Positions 11,601 through 24,016 of a DNA stretch of 64,000 bases are shown piece by piece. The stretch's first letter is position 1, and the number at the start of each line of letters is the position of its first letter. This stretch comes from Magnaporthiopsis rhizophila (taxonomy: Eukaryota; Ascomycota; Sordariomycetes; Magnaporthales; Magnaporthaceae), in contig PYSS01000071.1 in the NCBI GenBank assembly GCA_003049465.1, positions 83,294 through 147,293 on the forward strand, written 5' to 3'. The notes beneath the pieces were generated by a model, which made no database searches, was not told the DNA's origin, and saw only the letters and a program-made list of their open reading frames with translations. The translations under genes and the position numbers were made by a program.

Positions 11601-14522
11601 ATCTCCCTTCAACCCAAACAGCGATGACCGCTTTCGAGTCTTTTTCTTGGGGCTGCTCGGCAAATCTCCGGTCCCCGTGCTCGCAACTGACATGTTGTCA
11701 CCGTGAGTCCTGATAGAGCCCGGGCGCGCTTCATCAGACCCAGTGCGAGCCCCGCCGGCGCTGTGGAATTTGCTGCGTAGATTGCCCAGCAAGCTCGATG
11801 CGCGGCCGTCAGAACCCGAAAAGGACGAGTCGTTGGTCTTGACGCGGCCCAGGGCATCATGAGCAAAGTGCGGGTTTGGGGGCTGCAGAGGAGACAGACT
11901 GTCGGCCTGTGGTTGTGCTGGTTGCGGGCCAGGCTGGCCAGGCTGGAATCCGGGAGCGGGCTGCTGAGGGCTGAACTGCGAGCCGAATGGAACAGGCTGG
12001 TGCTGGTGCTGGTGCATCTGCTGCAGCTGGTGCGGTGGTGGCGGGCCAGAAGAGGATGCCGACTGACTGCTACCAGGTGGCAGGCGCGCCGGCGAGTCCG
12101 GCGGTGATGTTGACACTCTGCTCGGAGCGCCCGTCTCCTTGTCCAGGGCGTATTGTTCTCCCAGGTTGCTTCCTGAGGGGCGCGGCCTCACCATCAGGGG
12201 CTCCACCAGACGTGACTCCTCGAGCTTCCAGGGCGTCCCTCCGGCACCTGGCGGCGGCAGTTTTTGGACAGGGTTGCCACTGTTGATCGGAGGGTTGAAA
12301 AGGGGCACACGCTTGGCGGGCGGCTGCGTCTCTTGGTTGGGAGCGTTGTTCTGAGGCGCGCCGCTGCCGGGCGTACTCACATTAGGCGGAGAGCCGGCGC
12401 TTATCCGCTGCTGCGCTTGTGCCGTCGGCTGGGCCTGTTGCTGTTGGAACGTTTGGGGCTGGGGCTGCTGTGGCCCGCCAAACGACTGGCCCGGTGGAGG
12501 ATTCGTCGCTACGGGCGTCGGCAACGACCATCCGCCTTCAATATACTTGCCCGGCTGGCCGATGGGCGACTGGATCTGATAGTTGCCCGTCTGGCCCGGC
12601 GGGTTATAAGGGAACTGCGGCCGGTAAGTGGTCAATGGCGTCTGCGTGTAGCTGAGCTGGGTGCCCGTGCCTGGCTCGGGGTCCTGCGGGATCGGCGGTA
12701 TGGGGATATTAGGGAAGGGAGGTCGGTTGCCATTGCTGTTCCCAGCATTGTTGATCCCATTAGGAGCATTATTATTTTGCCCACCCTGGCTTGGATCCGG
12801 GCTGGGTGTTCCAGTGATACCCCTGAAATCCTCATGCGACCTGCCCAATGATGCGCCAAAGGTTGAGCTGCGCCGGATCAGGGGCAGTCCGACAAAGGAT
12901 GTTTGGCGCTCTGGGCCGCCCTCGCGATTGCCTTGTTGCTGTTGTTGCATTTGCTGTGAGGGCAGCTGAAACTGCTGCTGAGGCTGGAACTGCTGTTGCT
13001 GCTGCCGTTGCTGATACTGGGGCTGCTGCGGCGATTGGGCTTGCTGGTACTGGTGGGGTTGTTGATACTGTTGCGCAGGCTGGCTGTACTGCTGCGGTGA
13101 TTGCTGCTGCTGCGGTGATTGTTGCTGCTGATGATGATTATGATGCTGCTGCTGATGGTGTTGTTGTTGCTGCTGCTGAGCAAATGCTTGCTGATTTTGC
13201 GCATATGCCTGCTGATTATGAGCCATGTGTTGAGCATGATGCTGCTGGGCGTATGCCTGCTGGCCTGGGCCCAAATTCTGGACGTATTGCTGCTGCGGGC
13301 TCCCCCATCCCTGGCCGTCGTACAGCGACTGCGCATCCATGGTCGCCTGGCGCTGCTGCTGGTGTGGTGCCGGGCCCGGCTGCTGCTTCTGTGCCTGCAT
13401 CATGGTGCCGGAGCCTCGGCGAGGCGTGACAATGCGAATCTGCCCTTTGGCCGGGGTGAGCTCGACCGACTGTGGCGTGACGAGCGTCCACTCCTCTGAG
13501 GAGCGGGAGGCGGGGCCGTCTTCGTCCGCGTCCGACGAGCCGGCTGCGTCGTCCCCGCTGTCGTCTGAGTCTAGAGTATCAGGACGCGCAGAGGAAGGGG
13601 TTGCCGGAGACACGGGAGAGGCGACCTTCTGCCGCGCGCTAGATTTGGTTGGTAGCTGCGGAGGCGCGTCTGGCGATCCGGAGCGGGCAGCTGGGGACGC
13701 GGCTGTCTGGGGATTCTCGTCGGGACCCGGGGAAGGGCTCGCGACCTCGCTAGGGCTGGCTAGATCGGTCGAAGGGGCGGTTCGCGTCTGTGGTGCGCTT
13801 GCGACGACGTCAGGGGTATCGTCGATAGCGGTCGATATGGAGGAGTGTTGAAGTGTGTCGTTGCTTTGTCTGCTGACCAGACGAGACCGCGGAATGTGTA
13901 GCTTGGGCTTGGTGGACAACTCGCGCCGCCGCAATTGCTGCTGACGACCTTGGAGCGGGAAGAAGTAAGAGTCGTCGACAAAGCCTGGCGACGGCGGCGA
14001 CCAGCTCGCTGCTGATGCTGCTGGCTCGGAACGCGACTGTGATGGGCGCGGGGAATCGGGCGACTTCTGGTGCAACGACGAATTGGACGACGGGGTATGC
14101 TCGAGCTGGGACGGGGCCAGCCGCGAAGGCGCTTGTGAAGATGGCTCTGGGCCGTGCGGGCGAGTGGAGGCAGCCGCAGCGGTTGCAGCGAAGGCGGAGA
14201 TTGGGAGGGAGTCCCCTGTTGTCGCTGCCTGGGGGCTTGGTTCAGCAGATGCTGTTGCCGGTGGTGGCGAGGGCGGTGGCTCGGATGGAGATGTAGATGT
14301 TGCCGTCGTCTTCTCGTGGTCGCGAGCAGGGACTGCTGCGTCTTTTGTGGCTGCTGCAACTGCTGCTACCGCGCGTTCGAAACGGCGGCGATGGTGGTGA
14401 TAGTGCTGCTGCTGCTGAGAGCCGCCAGCGCCGTTGGCCGTTGGATCAAATTGCTGGGGTCCCAGGGCGAGGCCGCTAGACCCATCGATGTTGTTCCTGT
14501 GGCCAGCCAAGGGCACGGACAT
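6786..14522 (-). CDS. Giant Gln/Pro-rich intrinsically disordered protein
   Basis: A single uninterrupted frame of 2,578 aa. The first good ATG is at 14522, giving MSVPLAGHRNNIDGSSGLAL; the frame continues upstream only through non-ATG codons. The protein is almost wholly low complexity: many polyGln runs (CAG/CAA mixed), Pro-rich linkers, HSSQHSSQHSS repeats and a 35-residue tandem duplication. Islands likely to be conserved are SSEEWTLVTPQSVELTP, RQTSFVGLPLIRRSSTFG, two Lys-rich blocks (KKKTRKRSSLFGLKG and KSKKSIFGFKSSK), and the acidic-aromatic tail NPYGDFENWED. There is no enzyme domain, signal or membrane segment. The composition resembles scaffold, transcription-coactivator or condensate-forming proteins, but I cannot name it. 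The complete lack of stop codons over 7.7 kb argues strongly that it is real. Confidence 0.8.
9461..9670 (-). repeat. Two tandem 105-bp units inside the long gene
   Basis: Two adjacent 105-bp units (9461-9565 and 9566-9670) differ at scattered sites. Each encodes a 35-residue block containing VPSPLPSPGYPPQGG and MQSLQ. The duplication is in frame, typical of length evolution in disordered proteins. Confidence 0.85.
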
Positions 14523-16197
14523 GGCAACCGAGTGGGTGAGCAGCTTGACGGCAAAGAGGCGGGCCAATCCTGGCTGGGGCGAGCTAAAAGCACCGCCTGG
14601 GAAAGGCTCAGTCGGTCTGTGGGTCGGGAAGAGATGAGCTGACGGGGCCAGGACAGGCGATCCCACAGACGCCAGCAGGGAACGCTAGACATTGGCTGCG
14701 AAATCTTTGTGTTGCGCTTCCGACCCGGGCTGCCTCCCTGCTTGTCTTTCTTCTGCCTGCGTTCCTTATTATATTACCGTGATTACTGATGGAAATTGGG
14801 GGCCTTTTCCTGCACTGGGCCCCGTGGTGCCGCCTTCTGTAGCACCACACAACCTCAACTCCGACTATCGACTGACTGCAGCCCGCACGTAAGCAAGTGG
14901 AGCTGGGGCTGGACGGATGGCGCTGTGGGTGTGGATGAGAGCGGATGGGGAGGTAGGTTGTATAGCCGCTGTTGCATCCATGTGCTAGGTATTTGGGAGC
15001 TCATGTGGCCACAGGACGGGCTCGGGAGGATGAGATGCCTCTTCCCGCTCTTGTGTCTCCAACACGAACTCCTCCACCTCAGCCCATTTTTTTTTCTTCT
15101 CTTTTTCTCTCTCACAAGTGGGCCGCTCACTATCGTCGGTTGGGAGCTTGGACGGCCATGTGGCTAGGAGTGGATTCGATGATCTCAATGTTCAAGGCTG
15201 GAGTTCGGTCCATACAATCCGCTTTTTTCGCTTGCAAGGCAAGGTTGTCGTCTTCCGTGCTCAGCGCTATTTTTGGCTGAACTGCCAGTTTCTGAGTCGT
15301 GGTTGCGCGAGCGGGGAGCGGCTCGCTACAGAAAAGCAAAAAAACACGGAGAAAAAGACGACCGAAAAGTGAGGGGCACAACGTGTTGTGGCGACGGAGA
15401 AAGAGGAGACAGCGCTCGTGTCTTGTAAGAGAAGGGCGCACAGCACGCCCCAGGGTCGCATTTACGTTACATCATCTCACCACCCACACGCAGGACGCAG
15501 CTTGTTGTTGGTTCTGCTGCTGTTGTTGTTTTTTTCTTCGCGGCCCGAAGGGAGGCTGGATCTACCCATGTCACCTTGGGTGCCGTTCTGCCGGGAGAGA
15601 CCCCAGCAGTAGAGGAAATTTTAACACCTTCTGTGGTATTCCGTGCCTTTCATGTGTGGCGGCAATAGATGCCCATCCCCAAGTCAACAATTGGCAGTGG
15701 CTGGCGACTGGTGGCATTAAGATTGAGATCCATAAGTGATGCTACGAGAGAACAGGCATGGATGATGATGCCATGAAGATCGTGCAGGGGCCGTCACGGT
15801 ATTGCAAAAAATGATTGAAGATCGTGGAAAAGCTCTAATTCGTTCGGGTTCCTTTATATTCGTTAAAGCGTCCAGAAAAAGATGGCGAACAAGCAATACA
15901 GGGGAAAAAGAAGCAAGAAAACACGTAGTTGTGCCGGCAGACATCCACCCTTGCGTCGGGTGTATAACAGTATAACGGCCCTTTATCTGTCCCAACTACC
16001 AAAACAACACCATTCATCCGATCCAGGGGTATGCTCGAACGACATGCGGCTACTTATGTACATTGGACATCTCCCCAACGACGTGGCAAAGTTCAGACTC
16101 GCTCAGCTCACGAGCCCAGACCTGGTTCTATACGCTGCCACATAAGCCAAATACAAAAAAAAAGCACGGAGTGGTATGATGAAAAAAAAAAAGGGGG
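14523..16197. other. Intergenic region between two long minus-strand genes
   Basis: About 1.7 kb. The left part should be the promoter and 5' UTR of the 2,578-aa gene. It includes a C/T-rich tract at 15085-15115 (a typical fungal pyrimidine-rich promoter element) and a TTG/CTG run near 15500. No supported open frame, RNA gene or repeat family was seen. Confidence 0.5.
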
Positions 16198-19100
16198 TCA
16201 ACGGTCAAAAGCGCGGAACTTGCTCCTGCCCTTGCTGAACAGACCCTTGGCAGCTTTGCCACCTGCCATGAGCAGTTCCTTTCCTTTGGCACCCACTTCC
16301 TTGCCCGAGTGCCGCAGGTCGGCGGCTGTGAGATGGGACCCCAGAGCAAGCCCGCTGACGGGCCGTGGGCCACCGTCTTTGCCAGTATGGGAATGTCCCG
16401 GGAGCCCAGGCTGGTGAGCCGCGGGTCCTGTCTTTTGGCCTCCCGCGAGCATTTCGTTGGTTATGCTGTCCTTCAGCGACCAAGACGCGTTTGCGTTCCC
16501 CGGCGCTTGGCTCGCGGCCACTAGCCACGCGTCAAGTCCCGAGTCGATCTTGGCAAAGATGTCCCTCGTCTCGACCAGTTTATCTATCCGCTCGGCAGCC
16601 GTCGGTAGCGCCATGATGTCTTTAAACGGCTCTATCTTTGCTGTGATGGGAGATGCGGGCGCCGTGGTTGGCGACTGCGGTGCCGCCCTCGTTCCCGTTG
16701 GGGTTGCCGTTGTAGGCGTGGGCGCTGTTGCGGTCGATACCGCCGCCGTGGTCGTCGGCTCCGGCGCTGTCTGGGTCGGACCCATCGGAGTTGGCGTCGT
16801 ATCGCCCGATGAAACTGCCCTTTCCTCTGCGGCAGGCGCGCTGGCCACTGCTGGTGTCTCCGAGAGCGCGGGGTGTTCTTCTCGGGGTGGCGCAGATACG
16901 GGACTCGACGTGCTCGTCATCAGGCTCTTCTCCTCGGCCAGGGTGCGGATCGGGAGCCCCTCGGTTATCGACTTGTTCTGTTCATCAGACCGTATGGAAA
17001 GGGGCGATGGTAGCTCGACGGCTGGGAGGAGCTTTCCAGAGGGCAGTGTGCTTGCCTCCGAGACTGAGTGAGAAATACTGGCGGCACCGGCGGCACCAGC
17101 GGCGCCAGCGACAACCGGGCTCGCATCGCTGCCCGATTTGGCAGGAGACAGCGGGGATCCCACCCGTGAGGATGGAGGCTGGGCGGGCGGTTGGGCGGGC
17201 GGGACGATGCTCAGGCTCTTAGGCTCCGGCTCGTGGGCCTTTGACTGGTCCCGAGGAGTCTCTGTGCTCGCTGCGGCGGCCGGTGCGGCAAAAGACGGCT
17301 TGGCGGCGGTAGGCGAGTTCGCCTCTTCCGCGCCCATCTCCCACGAGAATCTGTGCTTCAGGGCGGGGATTTGGACCGAGAGTTGCGATTTGCGGGGGCT
17401 TAGTGGGCGAGGACTCATCGAGCTAGGATTCAAAGGAGGGACATCGCCCAACCCTTGGCCAAGTTTGGGCATCGGTGCAGATGGTGATGAAGCGTCGTTC
17501 GCCGCTGTGCCATCCGCTTTGTCGTCTGCAGCCTTGTCAGATATTGGCTCTTCAGTGCTATCATCGGGGCCGCCATAATAATCATCGTAAACATCCCCAA
17601 GGTAGGTGCTCTCTCGGGGAACGCCGCTGGAGGGAGCCTCTGCGTCTGGCTTTTTGCTACTGGCAAACTCCCTACCTCCCTGATGAGGGCTGAGAGACAG
17701 CATTATCTCTTCTCGCAGCTTGTCGCTCTCCTTGACAGGGGATTCGGTTGCCATGGTGGTGAATGTCGATGCTCTTGTTACAGGCTCGAGAGACTCGACC
17801 TCTGGAGGGCCAGGGGAAGCGCGCTGTGGAGCAGCCGGCGCCGTGGTTGCTGGTGCCTGTGGTGCCGCTGTAGTCACAGGTGATGTGGCGCTGGAGGACA
17901 CTTTGCCGCTCTGCTGTGGGACGCCAGCTGCCTTTGCGTTGGCTTGATTCATTGCCTGGATCATCGCCTGCACCTTGGAAGGAGATTGCGAGCGGGACCG
18001 GGATGAAACGGGTGGAAGAGTAGCGGCCATAGTTTCTCGAGGGGTGCTACCGCGGCTGTCCTCTTTGGAGGAGACGGAGGGCTGCACGTCTTCTTCAGTG
18101 GTTCCTTGCCGTGATTTGAGCTTGGTGCGAGAGTCGACCAAATCCTCTGCCGGGTCGGGCTGCTTTTCGGTGGACTGGGCAGTGACAGGACTGCGAGTGG
18201 CACCCACTTTTGCTTTGACGACGGATGGTTTCACCACACCCGCTTCGTCTACCTGACGTGGCGGGGCGCTAGCTGCGAGTTCCCGAGACTCCGGAGCCGC
18301 GGGGAGGGCAGAGGTGGAAGGCAGGGGAGTGTCAGAGCGGTCCTTCGCAGTAGCCTGTGCGGCAGTCCCGGCATCGGGAGCAGGGCCACTCGTTTCTGCA
18401 GCATGACGGTCCGTATCCGTGGGCGGTGACGAGGTTGAAGCCGCACCCTGGGGGCCTGGTGTAGGAGTGGTCGAAGCAGACGAGGCGGCTGGGGTTGTCG
18501 AGCTCTGTTGGACCTGCGAGAGCGGCGAAGCGCCCTTGTTCCGTTCGGCGGGAGGCCGTAGTTGCTGCTCGGAAATGGCCGTCAAAGAGGGCTGCGGCTC
18601 CTCGGTGGGTGAGAAGGCACTGCCAAACATGTCGACGCCAAACGAGGACATGCGTGAGAAGTCGGGCAGCACAGGGCTGGTGCTGAAGCGCCGAATGTCG
18701 TCCTCGTCGAACTCAGCAACCGAGCTGTTGTCGTCGGGCGCAGACTGCTGTTGCTGGACTGGACGAGGTTGTGGAAGGTTCGTGTTTGACGTGTCCATCT
18801 TGAGATTGTCCCCTGTGCCTCCGCCACGTCCTTGCTGTGGCAGTACAGACGAAACAGGCGCGAGAGGAGCAGCGACGGACGTCATAGCTGTGGCGGGTGC
18901 GGGGACAGAAGCGGGGACCGTCTGGGCTGTGTTACTTGATGCGTTTGCAGCAGCGTCCAGACTTTGCTTCTTCGCCTCGTCTGATGTGTCTGCACCAGCC
19001 TCCGGCAACAGGCCCGCACCGGTATAGTAGTCGTCCAGCCCGTATTCGCTGGTCCGCTCCGCGACTGTGGCCAGCCCAGCCTGAGACCTTGGGCCACGCG

Positions 19101-20278
19101 GCGCGGCATCGCCCTCCGCACTGTCCTTGCCGAAGCTGGTGCGTCGAGCACGGTCGGAACTGTCGGATCCAGCACCAGGAGACCCAACCCGGTAGTCACC
19201 GCCGCTCCCTTGGCCGAGACTGTCCAGGCTCGGCCTTGCAGAGTCCAGCGAGCGGCGTTCCTTCTCCTTTTCCTCCTCCAGTCGCTTGTATATGTCGGCC
19301 GGCCTCACAAAAGGGAGTGGCTTGCCTGTCTGGGGAGGCGATCGAGGACCCTGTGGCGAGCCCGAACGCGCCTCCATCCACGGCCTTTGGTTGTTCGCCC
19401 TAGATGGGCTTGTGGGTTTGGAGCCCGGGCTGGAGCCGCGCTGAAGTAGCGGGCCAAAGCTGGCCATGTTTGGCGGCGGCCCGTCCTTGTGGCCCATGCT
19501 GCTCTTTCGGGGCGGGAACCTGGTGGCGGGGCTTTGAGGGGCACTCGTCTGCCCGCCGGGAGACGCCGTGGGCGGCGATGCCGTGCGCGCCACATCTTGC
19601 GGCAGTCTCCCTCGGGCCGACGACGGAAGGCTAGACGGCCCTGAGCCCGGCGGAGCCGTCGGTATCGATGCCGTTGCTAGCGGCGAAGATGAGCGGGCAG
19701 GCTCGGTGCGCATGGCATCATCAGCTGTGCCGGTCGTGAACGAGCGGCGCTCCTGCAACGACTGGTCTGACTCTGCAGGCAATGTTTCGGAGCGATTCGC
19801 CGGGCCGGGCTGCGGTTGACCTTGGGATGGGAGCGACGTTGTTGGGCCAGACATATTCCGAGCACTGGGGGGAAGCCAGGATAACTTGGACGGGAGCAGG
19901 GGCCGCGATCCCAGGCCTGGAGCCAGCGAGCTCGGGTGCTGCTGTTGTGGCCATGTCTGCTGGTGGGCGGTATGCGAGTGCGGCGGTTCGGGTTCGGGCT
20001 CGGGCTGCTCGTCGTAGTCGTTACCCCAGTCGTCGCCGTCGTAGTTGGGGACGCTGGCCTGAACCCATTTCTTCGTCTTTGTGCGGCCGATGTTTGTCTG
20101 ATACTTGTTCGCGTTGGCGCCCGAGGAGCTAGGAAAACAAAACGCGGCAGGTAGCGCCGGTTGTTAGCAGAGCTCCGAGCGGGTCGCATGAACGGCGCAT
20201 TCATTGCAGAGCGGACTTGAGAGGGAGAGGCTAGAGTGCTCACTTGGTCGGCAGGCCGCTGCCGTACATGTTGCTCAT
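16198..20278 (-). CDS. Conserved long disordered protein with GRTKTKKW N-terminus
   Basis: Two exons: 20278-20244 and 20128-16198, with a 115-nt intron (GTGAGC ... TAG). The short first exon encodes MSNMYGSGLPT; the join continues in frame through GRTKTKKWVQASVPNYDGDD, an N-terminal block I associate with uncharacterised filamentous-ascomycete proteins. Total 1,321 aa. The bulk is Ser/Pro/Ala-rich disorder with short islands that look conserved: RESTYLGDVYDDYYGG, SDKLREEIMLSLSP, LKHRFSWEMG, and a helical C-terminal module around AAERIDKLVETRDIFAKID. It ends in a basic tail (GRSKFRAFDR). No catalytic, membrane or targeting motif is visible. It could be a cytoskeletal or polarity scaffold, but that is inference only. 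Confidence 0.85.
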
Positions 20279-21827
20279 TCTGGCGGTTATATCAAGATTC
20301 TCTTGAGGCCCCTCCTCTAGTGCGACATGCTGCTGCCCACCACCACAGCCTCACGGACGGCGTGTTTCGAAACGAATTCTATGCCGGCAACCGGGAATTG
20401 ACTTTGGAAGGCGATCGGGAGTGCTCGGGTGGCGGCGCAAAGGTTTTGTTTCGATGGCGAGCGAGGATTGCGGAATGCAAGGATGGGGACTCTCTCTAGT
20501 GAGTGCTCAAGTTAAAAGGGGCTCATTGGACTTGGCCAAGGAATGGAAGGTCGAGCACACATTCACCAGACGCATCGTCTCAACGGCGGGCGGCACAGCG
20601 GCGGCAAAAACCCGAATCCGCCGGCGCTCACGCCACCCAGTTGATCCTCGCTATTCTCCCAGGCCTTGGCTCAGCATCCACAGCGCCCTAGCCCATTACG
20701 TCTCGGTGGATGCGTCTGTGGCGCAGGGTGTTCCCAAGCGCTGCAGAGCTTTCTTTAGCACGCGCGTCGCCTCCCCGTCAGGGCTCCGCATGGCCCAATG
20801 AGAGCCTACTTGGCGAGGCGCTCATGCACTGGGGAACCCGAGCCGGGACGACTTTGTCTGGAGAAGAGCTAGGGCCAGTCCGGTAGCCGATGCGAGGCAC
20901 AGGCGAAACATGTTTATGTGTGTGTGTGTGTGTACCTTATTTCACTGGCTCGTCCCTTTCCTTGAGTTTGAAAAAACACGAGGGCGATGGCAGCAAGCTC
21001 ACTGGGCAAACCACAAAAACAAGTACATGTATACATTCCACGCTGGTGAAAGGCGACACACACATGCTCATACCACACAGCCTCAAAGAGCACTCAACCA
21101 CCCACCGTTCAAAATAATGTCCTCTCTCCACATGGCATGAATCGCACTGGGCTGTTTTTCATTCGAAACATCGGGGCTCGACGATTCTCGAGGCGAGGCT
21201 AGGCAAAATGGGAATAAAAACGGTTAGCTGCCTTTCATGGGATGTATTTATCCATGACGTTGTCTCCATTGATGAATGCACCAGATCGAGATGCTGGGTC
21301 CGTGACCGCATGTGTTGCCAATCTTGTCTGTGTACTTTGGTACCGAGAACAGACGGGACCAGATGTCAAATGAGCCCTTGATTTTACCACGTCATCTATT
21401 ATTTTCATCCAAATACCCGCCGTTATATCCAGTGGAACCTGCCAAGCCAACGTTTATACAAGAACGCAGACTGATGTGCCCTCCTCCATCTAGACTTGAA
21501 AAGGGATCGCCCGCATGATGTACAGTTGTTCCAGAACCTGTTGGCCAGAGCTCAGAGGCAGCGCTAACGCCTCATCCAACAATGTTTATCCACGTCTCCT
21601 GTTGCGCTAATGTGATATCGTCAGGTCATATATCCTGACCTTGATAGTTTGAAAAGTTCCAACACACCCGCCGTACGCTCACATGGATGGTCATATCCAG
21701 AAAAAAAAAAAAAAAGTAAAAACAAGAAGAAAAGTCGAGCAAAAGGGGGGAAAAATCAGCCTTCCCTCCCGGTATCATAGCGCGCTCGCCAATACGAATC
21801 GACTTGGCTTGACCCAGCCACTCTGCT
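20279..21827. other. Intergenic region
   Basis: About 1.5 kb holding the promoter of the 1,321-aa gene on its left side and the 3' UTR of the DUF3431 gene on its right. A short (TG)n run lies near 20917-20933 and an A-run near 21701-21715. No supported gene. Confidence 0.5.
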
Positions 21828-23060
21828 TCACTCAACGTAGATGTCGCCGATGTTGGTCAGGGCTTCGGCGTGCTTGCCCTGCACCAGGCCCTTGTGCCGC
21901 AGCCGTATTATTGTGTTGCCCAGCGTCTCGAGGCGGCGGGTGAAGTGCCACCCCCACCAGGGGCGCCAGACGACGGCGTAGGGGCTGACGAGCGATAGGC
22001 GCAGCTCCAGGTCCTCCTCGACGGCGGCGGCGTAGGTGCGCCAGTCGTCCTGGTCGAGGCATATCCTGTAGAGCGAGCAGTAGGTCTTGCGCTCGAGCGG
22101 GCACTCGACGGCCTTGCCCGTGAACATGTAGTGGAACATGTGCTCCCACACGCGGCCCGAGAGCGTGTCGTCGAGCGGGGTGGTGCGCAGCCACTCGAGC
22201 GAGCGGTCGTACTGGGCCTTCTTGTTGCGCAGCATGGCGGCGCGCGTCACGGCGAACTGGTTGCAGCACGGCACGCCCAGGATCTCGGGCGCGCTCCGGT
22301 GAGCGGCGCCCTTGGGCGCAAAGTTGTCGATCCACGCCTGCTTGACCAGCGGCTCCTCCTTCTTGTGCGAGTCCTTGGCCGAGATGGTGGTGTTGATCCA
22401 GTCCGGGCACCCGCTCATCCAGCTGACCCGCAGATTGGTGTAGCCGTACTTGAGGACGTGGTTCAGGTCCATGCGCCGGAGCACGTACGACATGGACCCC
22501 AGCATCATCAGCTCCGTGTGCCAGGGGAACTCGCTCGCGTGCATGAAGATGGTCACGTCCGGCAGCTTGTCGTAGTGGCTCGAGAGGTACGTTAGGTACG
22601 CCGACGTCTCGTGACCCTTGTTCGTGACCGGGTGGTACTCGGCCTTGGGGTCGTCGGCCACGTACCGCTTGAGCGCCACCTTGTCCGCGGGCAGGCCCAG
22701 CAGGCTCGCCAGGTTGGTCTCCGTCAGCCAGTTCGTCTCCCTGAGCAGCCACTCCTTCCTAGTGGTGGCCACGACAAAGTGGACGGTCGGTACGGGGTTT
22801 GGCAGCGATCGATCGTACGTCTCGACCTCGACCGAGGCGTAGGCCCGGTCCCTCCAGCACGTCCCGCCGTATATGCCCGGATAACCGCCGAGCAGGCATA
22901 TTCGACGGAGGTAGAGCACGATGGCGACGGATAGGATGGTGATGATGGCGGCAACGCGGAGTATTATCTTCAAGGCGCGCGGCGGCATAAACCTGCAGGG
23001 GAAGCACACCATCGGTATGAACCTGAGGCCCGGGACAGACTTTCCGCGTAGTAACCTCAT
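21828..23060 (-). CDS. DUF3431 family type II membrane protein
   Basis: An intronless 410-aa protein starting at ATG 23060. A basic N-terminus precedes one hydrophobic segment at residues 31-51 (IILRVAAIITILSVAIVLY), then a lumenal domain with the DUF3431 pattern: a VHFVVATTRKEWLLRET block, then YVADDPKAEYHPVTNKGHE, then DVTIFMHASEFPWH, and later VPCCNQFAVTR. DUF3431 proteins are fungal, often single-pass, and commonly regarded as glycosyltransferase-like; the substrate is unknown. The membrane anchor and topology suggest the Golgi or cell surface. The neighbouring Sed5 gene is transcribed away from it across about 950 bp. Confidence 0.85.
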   Translation of the reverse strand: MRLLRGKSVPGLRFIPMVCFPCRFMPPRALKIILRVAAIITILSVAIVLYLRRICLLGGYPGIYGGTCWRDRAYASVEVETYDRSLPNPVPTVHFVVATTRKEWLLRETNWLTETNLASLLGLPADKVALKRYVADDPKAEYHPVTNKGHETSAYLTYLSSHYDKLPDVTIFMHASEFPWHTELMMLGSMSYVLRRMDLNHVLKYGYTNLRVSWMSGCPDWINTTISAKDSHKKEEPLVKQAWIDNFAPKGAAHRSAPEILGVPCCNQFAVTRAAMLRNKKAQYDRSLEWLRTTPLDDTLSGRVWEHMFHYMFTGKAVECPLERKTYCSLYRICLDQDDWRTYAAAVEEDLELRLSLVSPYAVVWRPWWGWHFTRRLETLGNTIIRLRHKGLVQGKHAEALTNIGDIYVE

Positions 23061-24016
23061 GGTGAACAGGTTTTCGGCCGTGAGCCACTTGGAGCTAAAC
23101 CAGCGCGCTTCAGGATCCGGCTATGGACGGTTCGGCGGGTCGGTCGGACGGTCGGGTCTCGCGCGGTAGAGGAAGGACGGCTCGCAGCAGCGCCGGTGCG
23201 TGCGTGCGTCGTTCGTGGGCCGCCAAGGTTCGCTGGCAGCGGGCTAAGGGGCGTGCTGAAAGAGCGGCAGCACCCGGGCCACACGGACTAAACTCTCTAG
23301 AGCAGCCAGCCGTCTGGAGCCACAAGGCGTCGTTGTGTGGTGCCGGGTTTGGTGTGCGGCGGCGTGTCGACCGAGCGCAGGATGGGAGGATAAAAAATCA
23401 GCAAAACGTAGGATTCACCCGTGCAAACGAACGCGGCCGGGCGGGCAGGTTTTCAGACGGTCAGATTAGAGATGGCCGTCCGTCCATGGCCACGCGTGGG
23501 TGGCCTAATTGCGGATATGTGGCATGGGCATGGGTCAATTAGGGGTTGATGCAACAGGCTCGGGTGGGCTTATGGGAGCAGTAAGAGCGGAAGGATCGCG
23601 AGCAAGCCGCACTTTTCGCGTGACCGTCCGCCATGGATGCCCGGCCGTGCACCCCTAAAAAGATAAGACATCCCAGGCCCAGTCAGGAACGGGACACTTG
23701 TTAATCCAATGGAAGAGCTGCTTCAATGGACACTCTCCCCTTGCTCGCCACGCTACCGGGAGATGCAGGGGCTCTCTGGTGCTCCCCTGACCAAGGTACA
23801 AAAACTGTAGGTAGCTGGAGGCGTGCCAAAACCAGCTGGCAGGTGGAGCCCTGTGGGGACAAGGGGTCCATCCGCTACATGTACGTACCTTTCGGGTCCG
23901 TGTGCGTCAGATGGGGCCAGAAGGCTAAACCAGATCACCATTTCCATGCACTCAGAAGCAAGTCGACGCTGTTCCCAACTGTACTTCACAGTGTCCCCTC
24001 CCCCCACACCATCACG
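23061..24016. other. Divergent promoter region
   Basis: Lies between the DUF3431 gene (minus) and the Sed5 gene (plus). It carries both 5' flanks. Open frames here are shadows with biased composition; nothing is supported as coding. Confidence 0.5.

Noticed and set aside
6844..14642. Many plus-strand open frames rich in Leu, Ala or Cys opposite the giant gene
   Set aside because: They are antisense shadows of CAG/CAA-rich coding DNA; they lack starts, introns and motifs.
21832..22934. Alternative frames over the DUF3431 gene, both strands
   Set aside because: The 410-aa frame has family motifs and a membrane anchor; the others are GC-rich shadows.
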